Shown: in pieces, positions 1 through 8,420 of the stretch | How the letters are laid out: every line of letters begins with the position of its first letter | Position numbering within the stretch: position 1 is the stretch's first letter | Source: JAAFHB01 sp942493325 | GTDB taxonomy: Bacteria > Bacteroidota > Bacteroidia > Bacteroidales > Prolixibacteraceae | Assembly (NCBI GenBank): GCA_942493325.1 | Contig: OW818689.1 | Span: 6,572,001-6,636,000, forward strand | Length of the DNA stretch: 64,000 nucleotides | Direction of reading: 5' to 3' | Program-made: the position numbers and the translations under genes | The notes under the pieces: generated by a model | What the model was told of the DNA's origin: nothing | Database searches by the model: none | What the model saw: the letters and a program-made list of their open reading frames with translations, nothing else

Positions 1-593
1 ACCAGCAGGGTAATCCGATTCTGATCAGCGCTATCGTGGTATGGAAGGTGATTGATACTTACAAGGCGGTTTTCGATATCGAAACGCTCGAGGAAGTTGA
101 TCCTAAAACAGGCATGAAGAAATCTAAACCGGAAGAGTCGTACCAGAAATTTATCAAGATTCAGACCGAATCAGCATTGCGTAAACTGGCGCATACTTAT
201 CCTTACGATAATATAGAACAGGTGGATGAGGAAGTAATTTGTCTGCGCTCGGGGATCGATGAAATCAACCATTTTCTGGCCGTTGAAGTTGCCGAGCGTT
301 TGCTGCTGGTCGGAATCGAAGTGATTGAAGCGCGAATCTCCAATCTTTCGTATGCTCCCGAGATTGCGGGCGCCATGTTACGTCGTCAGCAGGCTACGGC
401 AATAGTTGCTGCCCGTCAGAAAATAGTGGAAGGGGCCGTTGGAATGGTAAAGCTGGCACTCGATGAATTAAAGGACCAGCAGATTATAGAGCTTGATGAC
501 GAGAAGAAAGCTTCGATGGTGAGTAACCTGCTTGTTGTTTTATGTGCTGACGAATCAGCCCGGCCTGTAATTAATGCAGGTTCAATATATTAG
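1..593 (+). CDS. SPFH (band 7) domain protein, 5' end outside window
   Basis: Partial gene: the frame is open from base 3, before the first possible start (GTG at 36), and reads QQGNPILISAIVVWKV, so the true start lies upstream of the window. The visible part matches the C-terminal half of an SPFH/stomatin-like protein: a beta-rich stretch around DTYKAVFDI, then a helical region with the segment YAPEIAGAMLRRQQATAIVA typical of the band 7 family, and an acidic C-terminus. Family members are membrane-associated scaffold proteins; no specific substrate can be named. The ribbon-helix-helix gene starts 8 bases downstream, a pairing I recall from other Bacteroidota, so the two probably form one transcript. 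Confidence 0.8.
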   Translation, partial: QQGNPILISAIVVWKVIDTYKAVFDIETLEEVDPKTGMKKSKPEESYQKFIKIQTESALRKLAHTYPYDNIEQVDEEVICLRSGIDEINHFLAVEVAERLLLVGIEVIEARISNLSYAPEIAGAMLRRQQATAIVAARQKIVEGAVGMVKLALDELKDQQIIELDDEKKASMVSNLLVVLCADESARPVINAGSIY

Positions 594-601
594 AAAAGAT
601 A

Positions 602-799
602 ATGGCCAATAAGAAATCCTTTATGCTGCGAATTGATCCCGATGTTTCCAATGCTTTGGAGCGTTGGGCCGCGGATGAGTTTCGCAGCATGAACGGGCAA
701 ATAGAGTATCTGTTATCGCAGGCACTCAAAAAGGCAGGACGGTTCCCGGCGAAAGGGAAAAAGACAGATAATCAGGATGATAATGATAAAGAGCCTTAA
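602..799 (+). CDS. Arc-like ribbon-helix-helix DNA-binding protein
   Basis: 65 aa. The N-terminal strand KKSFMLRIDPDVSNALERWA followed by FRSMNGQIEYLLSQAL is a typical Arc/MetJ ribbon-helix-helix fold (residues 4-45). The tail after residue 50 is charged and probably disordered. It starts 8 bases after the SPFH gene and is likely co-transcribed with it. Expected role: a dimeric DNA-binding repressor or accessory protein; the target is unknown. The next 540 bases contain only repeats, so this is probably the last gene of its transcript. Confidence 0.75.
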   Translation: MANKKSFMLRIDPDVSNALERWAADEFRSMNGQIEYLLSQALKKAGRFPAKGKKTDNQDDNDKEP

Positions 800-1225
800 T
801 CAAAATGTTCCCATGCTTGACTCCCTTTTTTTTAATCCCTCAATATTTCCCTGCACAATGCCTCTTATTAAGTAACCACGTTTTTGCTTGCATACCTCCC
901 CCTTTTTAAATCCCCCCTTCCCCCGAAGCTGGGTAGAGACTGATGAAACCTTCCGATTTAGTTTAAAAATATTTGCGTGCATGACTCCCCCTTATGTAAA
1001 ATCCCCCTTCTATTCCCCCTTTTGAAAAAGAAAAGGGGGAAAGGGGGGCCAGGGGGATTTTTGTTATTACAGTGATTTACATTGTCTTCTAAATTTTCAA
1101 TTCGTACGTTTCAGTTCCAAATAGATTTATTGACAAAGATTTTATTGATTGTTCGAACAAACAAATCCCCCTTTAAAAAAAGGGGGATGGCAAAAGGAGG
1201 GGGATGGGGGAGATATTAAGTTTAC
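800..1225. repeat. CCCCCTTT / AAAGGGGG palindromic repeat cluster
   Basis: No credible gene. The stretch contains several C-run/G-run blocks (CCCCCTTTTT, AAGGGGGA) facing each other, plus short spacers around 840-985 and 1140-1155 that recur in the repeat field at 52.4-54.8 kb (for example a block with ATTTAGTTTAAAAATATTTG). The same family is therefore present at both ends of the window, about 52 kb apart. Confidence 0.75.
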
Positions 1226-1340
1226 TTTAAATTTGTTTTGATTGAAAACTCCGTTTTCAGTAGATGTTTAAATTAAACTAACTTTACGGCGTTTTTCAAA
1301 ATGTACTGTATTCATAGTATTGAATCCTAATATCATAGCA

Positions 1341-2993
1341 ATGTTTAAAAGTATTTTTCAAATTGAGCGTGCGAAGTATTCACCCAAGATGCCAAAGGCT
1401 CTTGAAGGTACCGTAAAGGTTATTGAAGGCGGGAATACCGATTCAGTGGCTGACCAGGTGGAGATTAAAAGGCTTTTTCCGGGTACCTATGGGATGCCTA
1501 TTATTACATTTACTGACGGTGGTCAGCATGTCGAAATTCCTTCACTTAATGTAGGGGTTATTCTGTCAGGGGGACAAGCACCGGGAGGACATAATGTAAT
1601 AGCAGGATTGTTCGACGGGTTAAAAAAACTGAATTCTTCCAACAAGTTATATGGTTTTCTTGGAGGCCCATCAGGTTTGGTTGAGCACAAATACCTCGAA
1701 CTTACAGCCGAAATCGTCGATGAATACCGCAATACGGGTGGTTTTGATATAATAGGATCAGGTCGTACCAAACTGGAGGAAACAGCACAATTTGATAAGG
1801 GAGTTGAAATTTGCAATCAATTGGGAATTAAAGCGATTGTTATAATCGGCGGCGATGATTCAAATACAAATGCGTGTGTACTGGCAGAATATTATCTTCA
1901 GAAAAATTCCGGCATCCAGGTGATCGGTTGTCCCAAGACAATTGATGGTGACCTTAAAAATGAAATGATTGAAGCCTCTTTTGGTTTCGATACTGCCTGT
2001 AAAACCTATTCTGAACTGATTGGCAATATCATGCGTGACGCCAATTCTGCAAAAAAATACTGGCACTTTATTAAACTGATGGGTCGTTCGGCTTCCCACA
2101 TCGGTTTGGAATGTGCTTTACAAACTCAACCCAACGTCTGCATTATCTCGGAAGAGGTTGCCGAAAAAAAGCAAACACTCGAACAGATTGTAAACGAGAT
2201 TGCTGATATTGTTACGATCCGTGCACAGAATGGCGAGACATTTGGTGTAGCTCTTATTCCGGAAGGTCTTGTTGAGTTTATCCCTGAAATGAAGGTGCTG
2301 ATTGCCGAATTGAATGATTTGCTGGCTGAAGGTGATGCTGCTGAGAATTTTCAGCTATTACCAACCAATACCGAAAAGCGGGATTTTGTCATTGCAAATC
2401 TTACTTATGAATCCTCAAAAGTTTACGCATCTCTTCCAACCCGTATTGCGCGCCAATTAACACTCGATCGCGATCCTCACGGTAATGTCCAGGTTTCGCG
2501 TATTGAAACGGAACGCCTGTTAATTGAGATGGTTGGAAATCGATTGACCGAGTTGATCAAGAGTGGAATTAAGGTGAAATTTTCGTCTCAGAACCATTTC
2601 TTCGGATATGAGGGACGTTGTGCCGCACCTTCCAATTTTGATGCTGATTATTGTTACTCGTTGGGGTATATCGCCTCTCTTTTGATCGGTAATGGAAAGA
2701 CCGGTTATATGGCATCGTGTCGTAATACAACCGCTCCTGCCGGTGAATGGATTCCCGGAGGAGTTCCCATTACCATGATGATGAACATGGAACGTCGCCA
2801 GGGTGAAATGAAACCGGTAATCCAGAAAGCGCTTGTTCGTCTTGATGGGGCGCCATTTAAAGCCTTTGCCGCAAAACGTGAAGAATGGGCTATCAATACA
2901 TCATTTGTTTACCCGGGACCAATTCAATACTGGGGTCCAACAACGGTGTGTGATGCCCCAACCAGAACGTTGCAACTTGAACATGTGAAATAG
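1341..2993 (+). CDS. pfp: Pyrophosphate-dependent 6-phosphofructokinase
   Basis: 550 aa. Phosphorylates fructose 6-phosphate with PPi in glycolysis, a reversible cytosolic step. Motifs: GGDDSNT at 170-176 (the second Asp is the family signature for PPi rather than ATP use), PKTIDGDLKN at 198-207 (catalytic Asp region) and MGRSASH at 247-253 (fructose-6-P binding). Length about 550 fits the long PFP clade also known from plants and spirochaetes. I chose ATG 1341 because the protein then begins MFKSIFQIERAKYSPKMPKA, as family members do; an upstream TTG at 1320 would add seven residues. A weak promoter-like TAACTTTA lies at 1279-1286. It ends at a bidirectional terminator shared with rsmE. Confidence 0.93.
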   Translation: MFKSIFQIERAKYSPKMPKALEGTVKVIEGGNTDSVADQVEIKRLFPGTYGMPIITFTDGGQHVEIPSLNVGVILSGGQAPGGHNVIAGLFDGLKKLNSSNKLYGFLGGPSGLVEHKYLELTAEIVDEYRNTGGFDIIGSGRTKLEETAQFDKGVEICNQLGIKAIVIIGGDDSNTNACVLAEYYLQKNSGIQVIGCPKTIDGDLKNEMIEASFGFDTACKTYSELIGNIMRDANSAKKYWHFIKLMGRSASHIGLECALQTQPNVCIISEEVAEKKQTLEQIVNEIADIVTIRAQNGETFGVALIPEGLVEFIPEMKVLIAELNDLLAEGDAAENFQLLPTNTEKRDFVIANLTYESSKVYASLPTRIARQLTLDRDPHGNVQVSRIETERLLIEMVGNRLTELIKSGIKVKFSSQNHFFGYEGRCAAPSNFDADYCYSLGYIASLLIGNGKTGYMASCRNTTAPAGEWIPGGVPITMMMNMERRQGEMKPVIQKALVRLDGAPFKAFAAKREEWAINTSFVYPGPIQYWGPTTVCDAPTRTLQLEHVK

Positions 2994-3045
2994 CTGATAA
3001 TAGAGGTACTCTCAAAATCGAAATTGAGAGGTCTCCCATTTTATG

Positions 3046-3072
3046 AAAAACCCCGGTTCGCCGGGGTTTTTT
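3046..3072. terminator. Bidirectional rho-independent terminator
   Basis: Perfect hairpin CCCCGG-TTCG-CCGGGG (3051-3066) with an A run before it and a T run after it, so it can stop transcription in both directions. It sits between the convergent genes pfp (+) and rsmE (-), whose stop codons are 2993 and 3075. Confidence 0.92.
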
Positions 3073-3074
3073 AG

Positions 3075-3776
3075 TTATTGATTGATCAGATTTACGGTGT
3101 GACAGGCCACTACAGCCGCCGTTTCTGTCCTTAACCGCGATGTTCCCAGTGATACAGGTATAAATCCTTCATGAATTGCAAGTTCCACCTCCTCTGCAGA
3201 GAAATCTCCTTCCGGGCCTATTAAAATCAGGACATCTTGCCCTTTGATCACGGCATCGCGCAAAAGTATTTTTTCACCTTCGTTGCAATGTGCAATAAAC
3301 CGAAGCCCCGAAAAAGGTCTTTTAATAATTTCTTTAAACGATAGAATTGGTTCAAGCACGGGGAGATAAGCTTTTATTGACTGTTTCATCGCTGAAATCA
3401 TCACTTTTTCCAGTCTTTCGGGTTTTATCTCTTTTCTTTCCGAATAACGGCTGATCAGTGGTATTATTCCATCAATTCCGATTTCAGTTGCTTTTTCAAG
3501 AAACCATTCATAACGGTCGATATTTTTTGTCGGTGCAACACCTATGGTTAGCTGATAATCTCTTTTCCCGAAACTGAGTTTTTTATCAACGATCTTTAGT
3601 ATACAGGCTTTGGGGTGGGCATTGATGATCACTGCTTCACAAAAGGTTCCCTTTCCGTCGACCAGGAAGAGTGTTTCCCCTTCTGTGAGTCGCAGGACCC
3701 TGACGCAATGTTTTGATTCTTCCTCGCTTAAGCGGTAGGTATCGTTTAGGAGATCGGGAGTATAGAATAAATGCAT
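3075..3776 (-). CDS. rsmE: 16S rRNA (uracil1498-N3)-methyltransferase RsmE
   Basis: 233 aa from the preferred start. Methylates N3 of U1498 in 16S rRNA using S-adenosylmethionine; SPOUT superfamily with a C-terminal trefoil knot. Visible features: an N-terminal PUA-like part (HLFYTPDLL ... EESKHCVRVLR), then the SAM-binding knot with LIGPEGDFS near 185-193 and LGTSRLRTETA near 210-220. The start at 3776 gives MHLFYTPD, the usual beginning of this family; a start at 3794 would add six residues with no homology. A possible promoter with -7 box TATCTTCG (one mismatch to TAnnTTTG) lies at 3807-3814. Confidence 0.93.
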   Translation of the reverse strand: MHLFYTPDLLNDTYRLSEEESKHCVRVLRLTEGETLFLVDGKGTFCEAVIINAHPKACILKIVDKKLSFGKRDYQLTIGVAPTKNIDRYEWFLEKATEIGIDGIIPLISRYSERKEIKPERLEKVMISAMKQSIKAYLPVLEPILSFKEIIKRPFSGLRFIAHCNEGEKILLRDAVIKGQDVLILIGPEGDFSAEEVELAIHEGFIPVSLGTSRLRTETAAVVACHTVNLINQ

Positions 3777-3843
3777 AGCGAAATATAAAGGCAATGAATG
3801 ATGATGCGAAGATAAGTGTTTAATGATAATTTCTCACTGAAAA

Positions 3844-3875
3844 TTGTTCACTTCCCCTTGTTCCTGTTATCTTTG
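3844..3875 (+). promoter_or_regulatory. Bacteroidota-type promoter of the beta-barrel gene
   Basis: TTG at 3844-3846, 21 bases of spacer, then TATCTTTG at 3868-3875, a perfect TAnnTTTG -7 box. Transcription would begin near 3882, leaving a leader of about 35 bases before ATG 3918. Confidence 0.6.
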
Positions 3876-3917
3876 CAGGTGTTAGAAATAATCATTATTA
3901 CCGGAATTAATACGTTT

Positions 3918-4682
3918 ATGAAAATTTTCTTCAACATTACATTAATCCTGTTAATTTTATCTCTCGGGGAGGTTTCAGCAAAAAAGCCATGGGATAGACG
4001 AACCGGAACTATTTCGCCTTGGGAATTTGGGCTATCAGGAGGCGTTTCGACCTTTATTACTACCATCAACCCCGACATGGATGCAACAGAGAATAAAATC
4101 AACTACTGGGACAATGATTTAAATCCCGGAATTGGGTTGTCTGTTGTGAGAAACTTTTCCCCTTCACTGGGAATTGAAGTAAATTGGCTCAATACCCGCC
4201 TTTCCGGAACATGGAGCGATAAATATCCTCCTCTTCCGGTTTCAGCAACATATGATAGTCCGCTAACCTTCGACAGCCGGATTAACCAGTTCGATCTGAT
4301 GATGGCCTTTAATGTGAATCAAATTTTTCTTCCGGGTGATGACGAAGATTTATGGCACCTGTTTTTTAAAACTGGTATGGGTATAGCGCACATTAATGAC
4401 AAAAGGAATTTTTTCCCGGGTGATAGTCCATCAAATGAACTCTCCTTTGTTTTGGATGCCGGAATTTCGGTTTCACTGAATGAAAAAATAAAGTTAATGG
4501 CCGGTAGTTCATTCAGGTTCGCTGATACTGATAATCTTGATGGTGTTCATGTGACGGGTTCGGATATAAATGGGAATACGATAAGCAATATGAACGTATT
4601 TGAAATTTATAATTTCACCTATTTACGCATAAGCTATAGTCTGGGCGATTTTGGTAAAAAAAATGGTTCATGCCCATTCTGA
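3918..4682 (+). CDS. Exported outer-membrane beta-barrel protein
   Basis: 254 aa from ATG 3918. The signal peptide is MKIFFNITLILLILSLGEVSA with cleavage after about residue 21. The mature part alternates hydrophobic and polar residues, with strand-like segments such as WEFGLSGGVSTFITTI, PGIGLSVVRNF and LMAGSSFRFAD and a final strand ending in FTYLRISYSL, as in small OmpA/porin-like barrels of Bacteroidota. No enzymatic motif is seen. The longer reading from 3816 is rejected because the promoter lies inside it and only the later ATG gives a clean signal peptide. Function unknown; possibly a surface structural or porin-like protein. Confidence 0.7.
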   Translation: MKIFFNITLILLILSLGEVSAKKPWDRRTGTISPWEFGLSGGVSTFITTINPDMDATENKINYWDNDLNPGIGLSVVRNFSPSLGIEVNWLNTRLSGTWSDKYPPLPVSATYDSPLTFDSRINQFDLMMAFNVNQIFLPGDDEDLWHLFFKTGMGIAHINDKRNFFPGDSPSNELSFVLDAGISVSLNEKIKLMAGSSFRFADTDNLDGVHVTGSDINGNTISNMNVFEIYNFTYLRISYSLGDFGKKNGSCPF

Positions 4683-5339
4683 GGGCGATGGGGTGATCCC
4701 GAATCCCGAATGTCACCGGGAGGCGATCGGGTGAAGATGAGTAATTGAGAAGATGAGAAAATTTGCCAATTTACCAATTTGCCAATTTGAAAATATGCCA
4801 ATTACGTACAATACCTTATTTCCTTTTTAAAATCCTTCTAAGTGTCACGCAAAGACCGCCAGGAACGCAAAGAGAAAATCGATCGGGACCAGTAGTGAAA
4901 CAAAAAGGAAAAAGTTACACAAAGTCACACAAAGTAAAGACACAAAGTTACACAAAGTAAAGGTGGATAGAATATACATTTTGTTCGGCCGCAGGTAATC
5001 CTCCTCATCTCCTCATCTAGTTATCATATCACCATCTCCTCTCTAAAGGAGCTCTGTAGCAACGTGGAAGGTTACCGGTGCGCTGCACCTGAGGATTTTG
5101 AGATTTGAATATTGCTATAAATATTTACGGTGCGCTGCACCTGGGGATTTATTGATAGATTATAGCTGTAATTATTTGTGTTGCACCTAAGGATTTAAAG
5201 ATTAGATTATTGCTGTAAGTTAAACCTTAATCATATTATTTTAACCATGCTTCAAAGTCTATGACTGTTTTGCTTGCTTATTGAAACGCTCTGCCTTGAT
5301 CAGCCTTTTATAACTCTGCTTCATAGTTTGAAATTCGTA
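4683..5339. repeat. Intergenic repeat patchwork
   Basis: No credible gene. It contains a run of ACACAAAGT-type repeats (4905-4965), one copy of AGAATATACATTTTGTTCGG (4969-4988), and two copies of the GGTGCGCTGCACC palindrome (5077-5089, 5129-5141) with a degenerate third near 5190. These families recur many times elsewhere in the window. Confidence 0.8.
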
Positions 5340-5753
5340 TTATTGATTGTAAAAATCATGAAAGCCTTTAATTTTTAAGCCTTCCTTTAATTTTTTATCT
5401 CCAGTCCATAGTGGAATTGCAGGATATATTGACAGTGCAACAAAGGGAGTATCTTTGATGTCAACATCAAAGCATAAATTGTAAGCTAATTGCCGGCTTT
5501 CTAAACTTATAAAATCTGTCGGAATGAATTTTATACGCTCAATAATACCATTAAAATACAGGTAAAACTCAGATTCTGTAAGTTTTGAGCAATTGAGTAA
5601 TTTGTCTTTATGTTTATATATTTCGGAGATCAGAATATTGGGAGAATAAAAATCCATGTTGCTCTCAAACAATATTTCCCTGATTTGAGATGCCTTAGGA
5701 ATGAGCGCTGAAAACACAAGGTTTGTGTCAATAACTACAGCATTATTAATCAC
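5340..5753 (-). CDS. PIN-domain ribonuclease toxin (VapC-like)
   Basis: 137 aa. PIN-fold nuclease: first acidic residue in VVIDTNLVFSAL (Asp9), Glu in SEIYKHK, later acidic cluster DVDIKDTPFVALS near 95-105 and the last Asp in LWTGDKKLKEG. All expected metal-binding acids are visible, so the toxin looks intact. Expected activity: Mg-dependent RNA cleavage, neutralised by the upstream gene. Its start overlaps the end of the antitoxin gene by 4 bases (ATGA type), typical of translational coupling. A 106-bp piece covering this junction is duplicated at 8011-8116. Confidence 0.85.
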   Translation of the reverse strand: MINNAVVIDTNLVFSALIPKASQIREILFESNMDFYSPNILISEIYKHKDKLLNCSKLTESEFYLYFNGIIERIKFIPTDFISLESRQLAYNLCFDVDIKDTPFVALSIYPAIPLWTGDKKLKEGLKIKGFHDFYNQ

Positions 5754-5974
5754 TTCTTTACATCTTTAAGAAACGCTTCTCCATTTTCATTCCACCAATC
5801 CTGATTAATCTGCTCCGCAACGCTAAGGATTTCGGAATTAAAACCTGATTTTTGGGCTAAACTTTCCATCTGAAGCCTTTTAACCAATGAAATCAAATAA
5901 TTTTCATCGAATCCTTTTTTATTCAGTCTCAGAATCATTTGATCGCCATTGTTTTCAATTATCAAATTTTCCAT
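5750..5974 (-). CDS. Antitoxin partner of the PIN toxin
   Basis: 74 aa. Short, charged, with helices around KGFDENYLISLVKRLQMESLAQ and a C-terminal WWNENGEAFLKDVKK, similar in layout to small Bacteroidota antitoxins whose tail wraps the toxin. The first gene of the two-gene unit, overlapping the toxin by 4 bases. The DNA-binding fold is not obvious from sequence. Preceded by a good promoter match ending 15 bases upstream, implying a very short leader. Confidence 0.7.
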   Translation of the reverse strand: MENLIIENNGDQMILRLNKKGFDENYLISLVKRLQMESLAQKSGFNSEILSVAEQINQDWWNENGEAFLKDVKK

Positions 5975-5988
5975 ATCATCATTTTTTA

Positions 5989-6020
5989 CAAATTTAAAGA
6001 AAACAAATGATTTTAATCAA
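5989..6020 (-). promoter_or_regulatory. Promoter of the PIN TA module
   Basis: On the minus strand TTG (6020-6018), 21-base spacer, then TAAATTTG (5996-5989), a perfect TAnnTTTG. Same spacing as the promoter at 3844-3875. Confidence 0.55.
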
Positions 6021-6732
6021 GGTGAAGGTGAAAAATGAAAGGACGATAAAGTTGAATTGCTACAAATATTTACGGTGCGCTGCACCTGACGATAGAGCAA
6101 ACTATTTGCAGAGTTAATCGTTTTGGAAAGGTGATTTGTTTCACAAAGTTTCACAACGTAAAAACACAACTTGTCCCTGCCTGCCCCTGCCTGTCCCGCG
6201 AAGCGGGAAGAATCGGGGATTTTTTTCAGGAAAGTTTCACGAAGTTTTAAAACGGAAACGGGCGGGTGGATAGAATATACATTTTGTTGGGCCGCATACC
6301 CAACTTTTTCCGGTCTGGTTTAAGTAAAGTCGCACAACCTGTCTTGTCTATCGCGTAGCGATTGAAGTATTGTAGTTATGGTATACCGCAGAACCTTTAC
6401 CGCGTAGCGGTTAAACTGTTAGTAATCAAAAAAATAAAATGAATTTATTCACAGGATAGAAGGTGGAGAGAATATACATTTTGTTGGGCCGAAGCTTAAC
6501 CTTCGGAATTCGATATTTACCGGTAAAATTTCACAATCTGTCAGGAGAGGGTAATTCGTCCCGAAGAATGAATCTATCCGCGATTGAAAATCACGGGACC
6601 CAAAACCCCGCTTAGATTTGAGTTATTAATCAGAAATTTCAAGAAACAAAGCCAGGGGTAACTTGTAATAAATGTTTGGCTAAAGCCGGTTTGCTTTAAT
6701 TCTGTGATCTATTGGCTAAAGCCAGTGGCAAT
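6021..6732. repeat. Intergenic repeat patchwork
   Basis: No gene seen. Holds a GGTGCGCTGCACC palindrome (6074-6086), two AGAATATACATTTTGTT copies (6272-6290 and 6469-6488), CACAAAGTTTCAC-type runs, and two GGCTAAAGCC hairpins (about 6678-6690 and 6711-6722). Bases 6524-6640 are repeated almost exactly at 8219-8334. Confidence 0.75.
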
Positions 6733-6993
6733 TCATTTAATGGAAGGAGTTTTCTTTTTACGAGTTAAATAAGGCTTTCCCATAAGTGACGACAAGGTTC
6801 GATGTAATGGGTTGAGTATTGTCACACCTATGATTTCTTTTGAGTCAGGTTGTATTCTGATAATAGTGCCTTCTCCGATATCTACACCTTCCGCATTTTT
6901 CGGATTCCCAAATGAGATATAAAGTACATCTGCTTCGGCATCGTAATCCCATTTTATTTTGTCCTTTTTTTCTGAAATATTTAAGGTTTCCAT
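6733..6993 (-). CDS. DUF2283 protein, probable antitoxin
   Basis: 86 aa. The DUF2283 core is clear: KWDYDAEADVLYISFG, GVDIGEGTIIRI and IIGVTILNPLHR. Family members are often encoded beside a small DUF4258-type protein in putative TA pairs. Here the upstream partner survives only as a C-terminal fragment (6981-7140) whose end overlaps this start by about 13 bases, so coupling is preserved although the partner is broken. Intact in itself. Function as an antitoxin is inferred from context. Confidence 0.7.
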   Translation of the reverse strand: METLNISEKKDKIKWDYDAEADVLYISFGNPKNAEGVDIGEGTIIRIQPDSKEIIGVTILNPLHRTLSSLMGKPYLTRKKKTPSIK

Positions 6994-7140
6994 ATTATTC
7001 GCCTTTTTTTGTTAAAACTCCTGCTAAAATATGCAGTTAAAATGAATCCGTCAAGTTTGCTGGTTTCTTTATATACCACCATGAGATACTTATCAAGTGT
7101 AACCGGAGTTTTATCATACAATTTGACAGCAAGGAATTCC
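6981..7140 (-). pseudogene. C-terminal remnant of the DUF2283 partner gene
   Basis: Reading the minus strand gives FLAVKLYDKTPVTLDKY followed by LMVVYKETSKLDGFILTAYF and a basic tail, then a stop inside the DUF2283 start region. This resembles the C-terminal half of DUF4258/RNase-like partner proteins. Upstream, similarity seems to continue in another frame (GIELEIL) and then ends in a stop, so the N-terminus is frameshifted and lost. Family identity is from memory of such sequences. Confidence 0.55.
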
Positions 7141-7470
7141 CCAAAATCTCCAGCTCAATTCCCGGTCCGACTTTGCCGATTTGTCAATTCGCGGGTATCT
7201 GTATGATGATTATTATCGGAACGAATAATCCGGGTTTGATTATAGTCGGGCTCGGAATATCCAGGCCGCACTCAGGCTTTCCATCTTCTTAGCTTCTCAT
7301 TGGTTCAACACAATGGCCAGAATATACATTTTGTTAGGAAGGAGCCTCGACTGCGGTTATATTCATTCGGGGCAAGACCTTTGTATTAAAGAATTATTAG
7401 TCAGTTTGCAGACGATATTACCGGTTCGGCTGAAATATTCTTCAGTAGCAAGGCCTTTGTAGCGAAGCAA
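7141..7470. other. Intergenic, one dispersed repeat
   Basis: No gene recognised. The only feature is one copy of AGAATATACATTTTGTT at 7319-7335. Confidence 0.6.
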
Positions 7471-7731
7471 TCAGGTATAATGGAAACGCATTGAAATAAC
7501 TATAATATGATCGGTACTTATTTTATAGATTAACCGATGTTCATCTGAGATACGACGACTCCAGTACCCGCTAAGTTCATGCTTTAAAGGCTCCGGTTTA
7601 CCAATTCCGGAATAGGGTGTTTCAGAAATGCTTTCAAGTAGTTTTGTTATTTTTTTCTGAATGGATTTGTTGCCTGACTTTTTCCAAAATTCGATATCAT
7701 CAAGCGCTTTATCCAGGTATTCTATTTCCAC
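7471..7731 (-). CDS. Txe/YoeB-family mRNA interferase toxin
   Basis: 86 aa, the usual YoeB length. Diagnostic segments: DDIEFWKKSGNKSIQKKI, then GIGKPEPLKHELSGYWSRRI and EHRLIYKI, ending VISMRFHYT with the C-terminal His-Tyr used for catalysis. Expected to cut mRNA at the ribosome when released from its antitoxin. Overlaps the antitoxin gene by 10 bases. Appears intact. Confidence 0.92.
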   Translation of the reverse strand: MEIEYLDKALDDIEFWKKSGNKSIQKKITKLLESISETPYSGIGKPEPLKHELSGYWSRRISDEHRLIYKISTDHIIVISMRFHYT

Positions 7732-7946
7732 AATTCAGAAGTTTTAATTGACTTACCCTTCCTTCCTTCTTTGACCTGGTTGATACTATGCATTAATGCA
7801 TCTTTATTCGCTTTTGACGAAAGCAGGTATTCAGTTTCGTCAAGGAACTTAATCGAATTGTCATTTTCTATCCGGGATAATGCTTTTAACATTTCCAAAA
7901 CATTTTTGCCAATTTTTGTCTTCTCGTTGATCTGAACCGTTGTCAT
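7722..7946 (-). CDS. Antitoxin partner of the YoeB-like toxin
   Basis: 74 aa. Begins MTTVQINEKTKIGKNVLEMLK, a form shared by many small Bacteroidota antitoxins, and ends in a charged region with TSELWK that probably binds the toxin. It is not a classical YefM by eye. First gene of a coupled pair. A perfect TAnnTTTG box lies just upstream at 7960-7967. Confidence 0.75.
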   Translation of the reverse strand: MTTVQINEKTKIGKNVLEMLKALSRIENDNSIKFLDETEYLLSSKANKDALMHSINQVKEGRKGKSIKTSELWK

Positions 7947-7959
7947 TGGATGTTTTTTA

Positions 7960-7967
7960 CAAAACTA
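7960..7967 (-). promoter_or_regulatory. -7 box of the YoeB TA module
   Basis: Minus-strand TAGTTTTG matches TAnnTTTG and lies 14 bases before the antitoxin ATG, so the leader would be very short. No well-spaced -33 TTG was found. Confidence 0.4.
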
Positions 7968-8010
7968 CTAAAAATTCTAAATCAATCACTTCCCAAATCA
8001 CTTGCTTTAA

Positions 8011-8116
8011 GGAATGAGCGCTGAAAACACAAGGTTTGTGTTAATAACTACAGCATTATTAATCACTTCTTTACATCTTTAAGAAACGCTTCTCCATTTT
8101 CATTCCACCAATCCTG
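8011..8116. repeat. 106-bp duplicate of the PIN toxin/antitoxin junction
   Basis: Nearly identical to 5698-5803, with one base difference seen. It carries the first bases of the toxin and the end of the antitoxin, so it encodes no complete product. Confidence 0.9.
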
Positions 8117-8218
8117 GCTAAAGCCAGTGGCAATTCAAGTCTTGGGACGATACAATTGATTATAGGCTAGACCTTTGTATGAAAGAATTTTCCGTCAGGC
8201 ATCAGAGGCTATTACCAG

Positions 8219-8334
8219 TAAAAGTTTCACAATCTGTCAGGAGAGGGTAATTCGTCTAAAGAATGAATCTATCCGCGATTGAAAATCACGGGACCCAAAA
8301 CCCCGCTTAGATTTGAGTTATTAATCAGGAATTT
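8219..8334. repeat. Duplicate of intergenic segment 6524-6640
   Basis: Shares AATCTGTCAGGAGAGGGTAA, the block around CCGCGATTGAAAATCACGGG, and TTGAGTTATTAATCAG with 6524-6640. Together with 8011-8116 it shows that this gap was assembled from copies of DNA 1.7-2.3 kb upstream. Confidence 0.85.
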
Positions 8335-8376
8335 AAAAAAGACAAAGCCCGGTAACTTGTAAGTCACCGGGCTTTG
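8335..8376 (-). terminator. Rho-independent terminator after the wza-wzc transcript
   Basis: Stem CAAAGCCCGGT (8343-8353) pairs with ACCGGGCTTTG (8366-8376). On the minus strand the hairpin is followed by TCTTTTTT (8342-8335). Placed 45 bases past the wzc stop codon. Confidence 0.85.
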
Positions 8377-8420
8377 CCCAATATCATCTGTTGCTTATTA
8401 TTTGTTATTCATTGGCCTGA

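Noticed and set aside
800..982. 60-codon minus-strand frame
   Set aside because: Consists of the same repeat sequence as at 53.7 kb; no gene character.
3816..3917. 34-residue extension of the beta-barrel protein
   Set aside because: It would include the promoter and hide the signal peptide.
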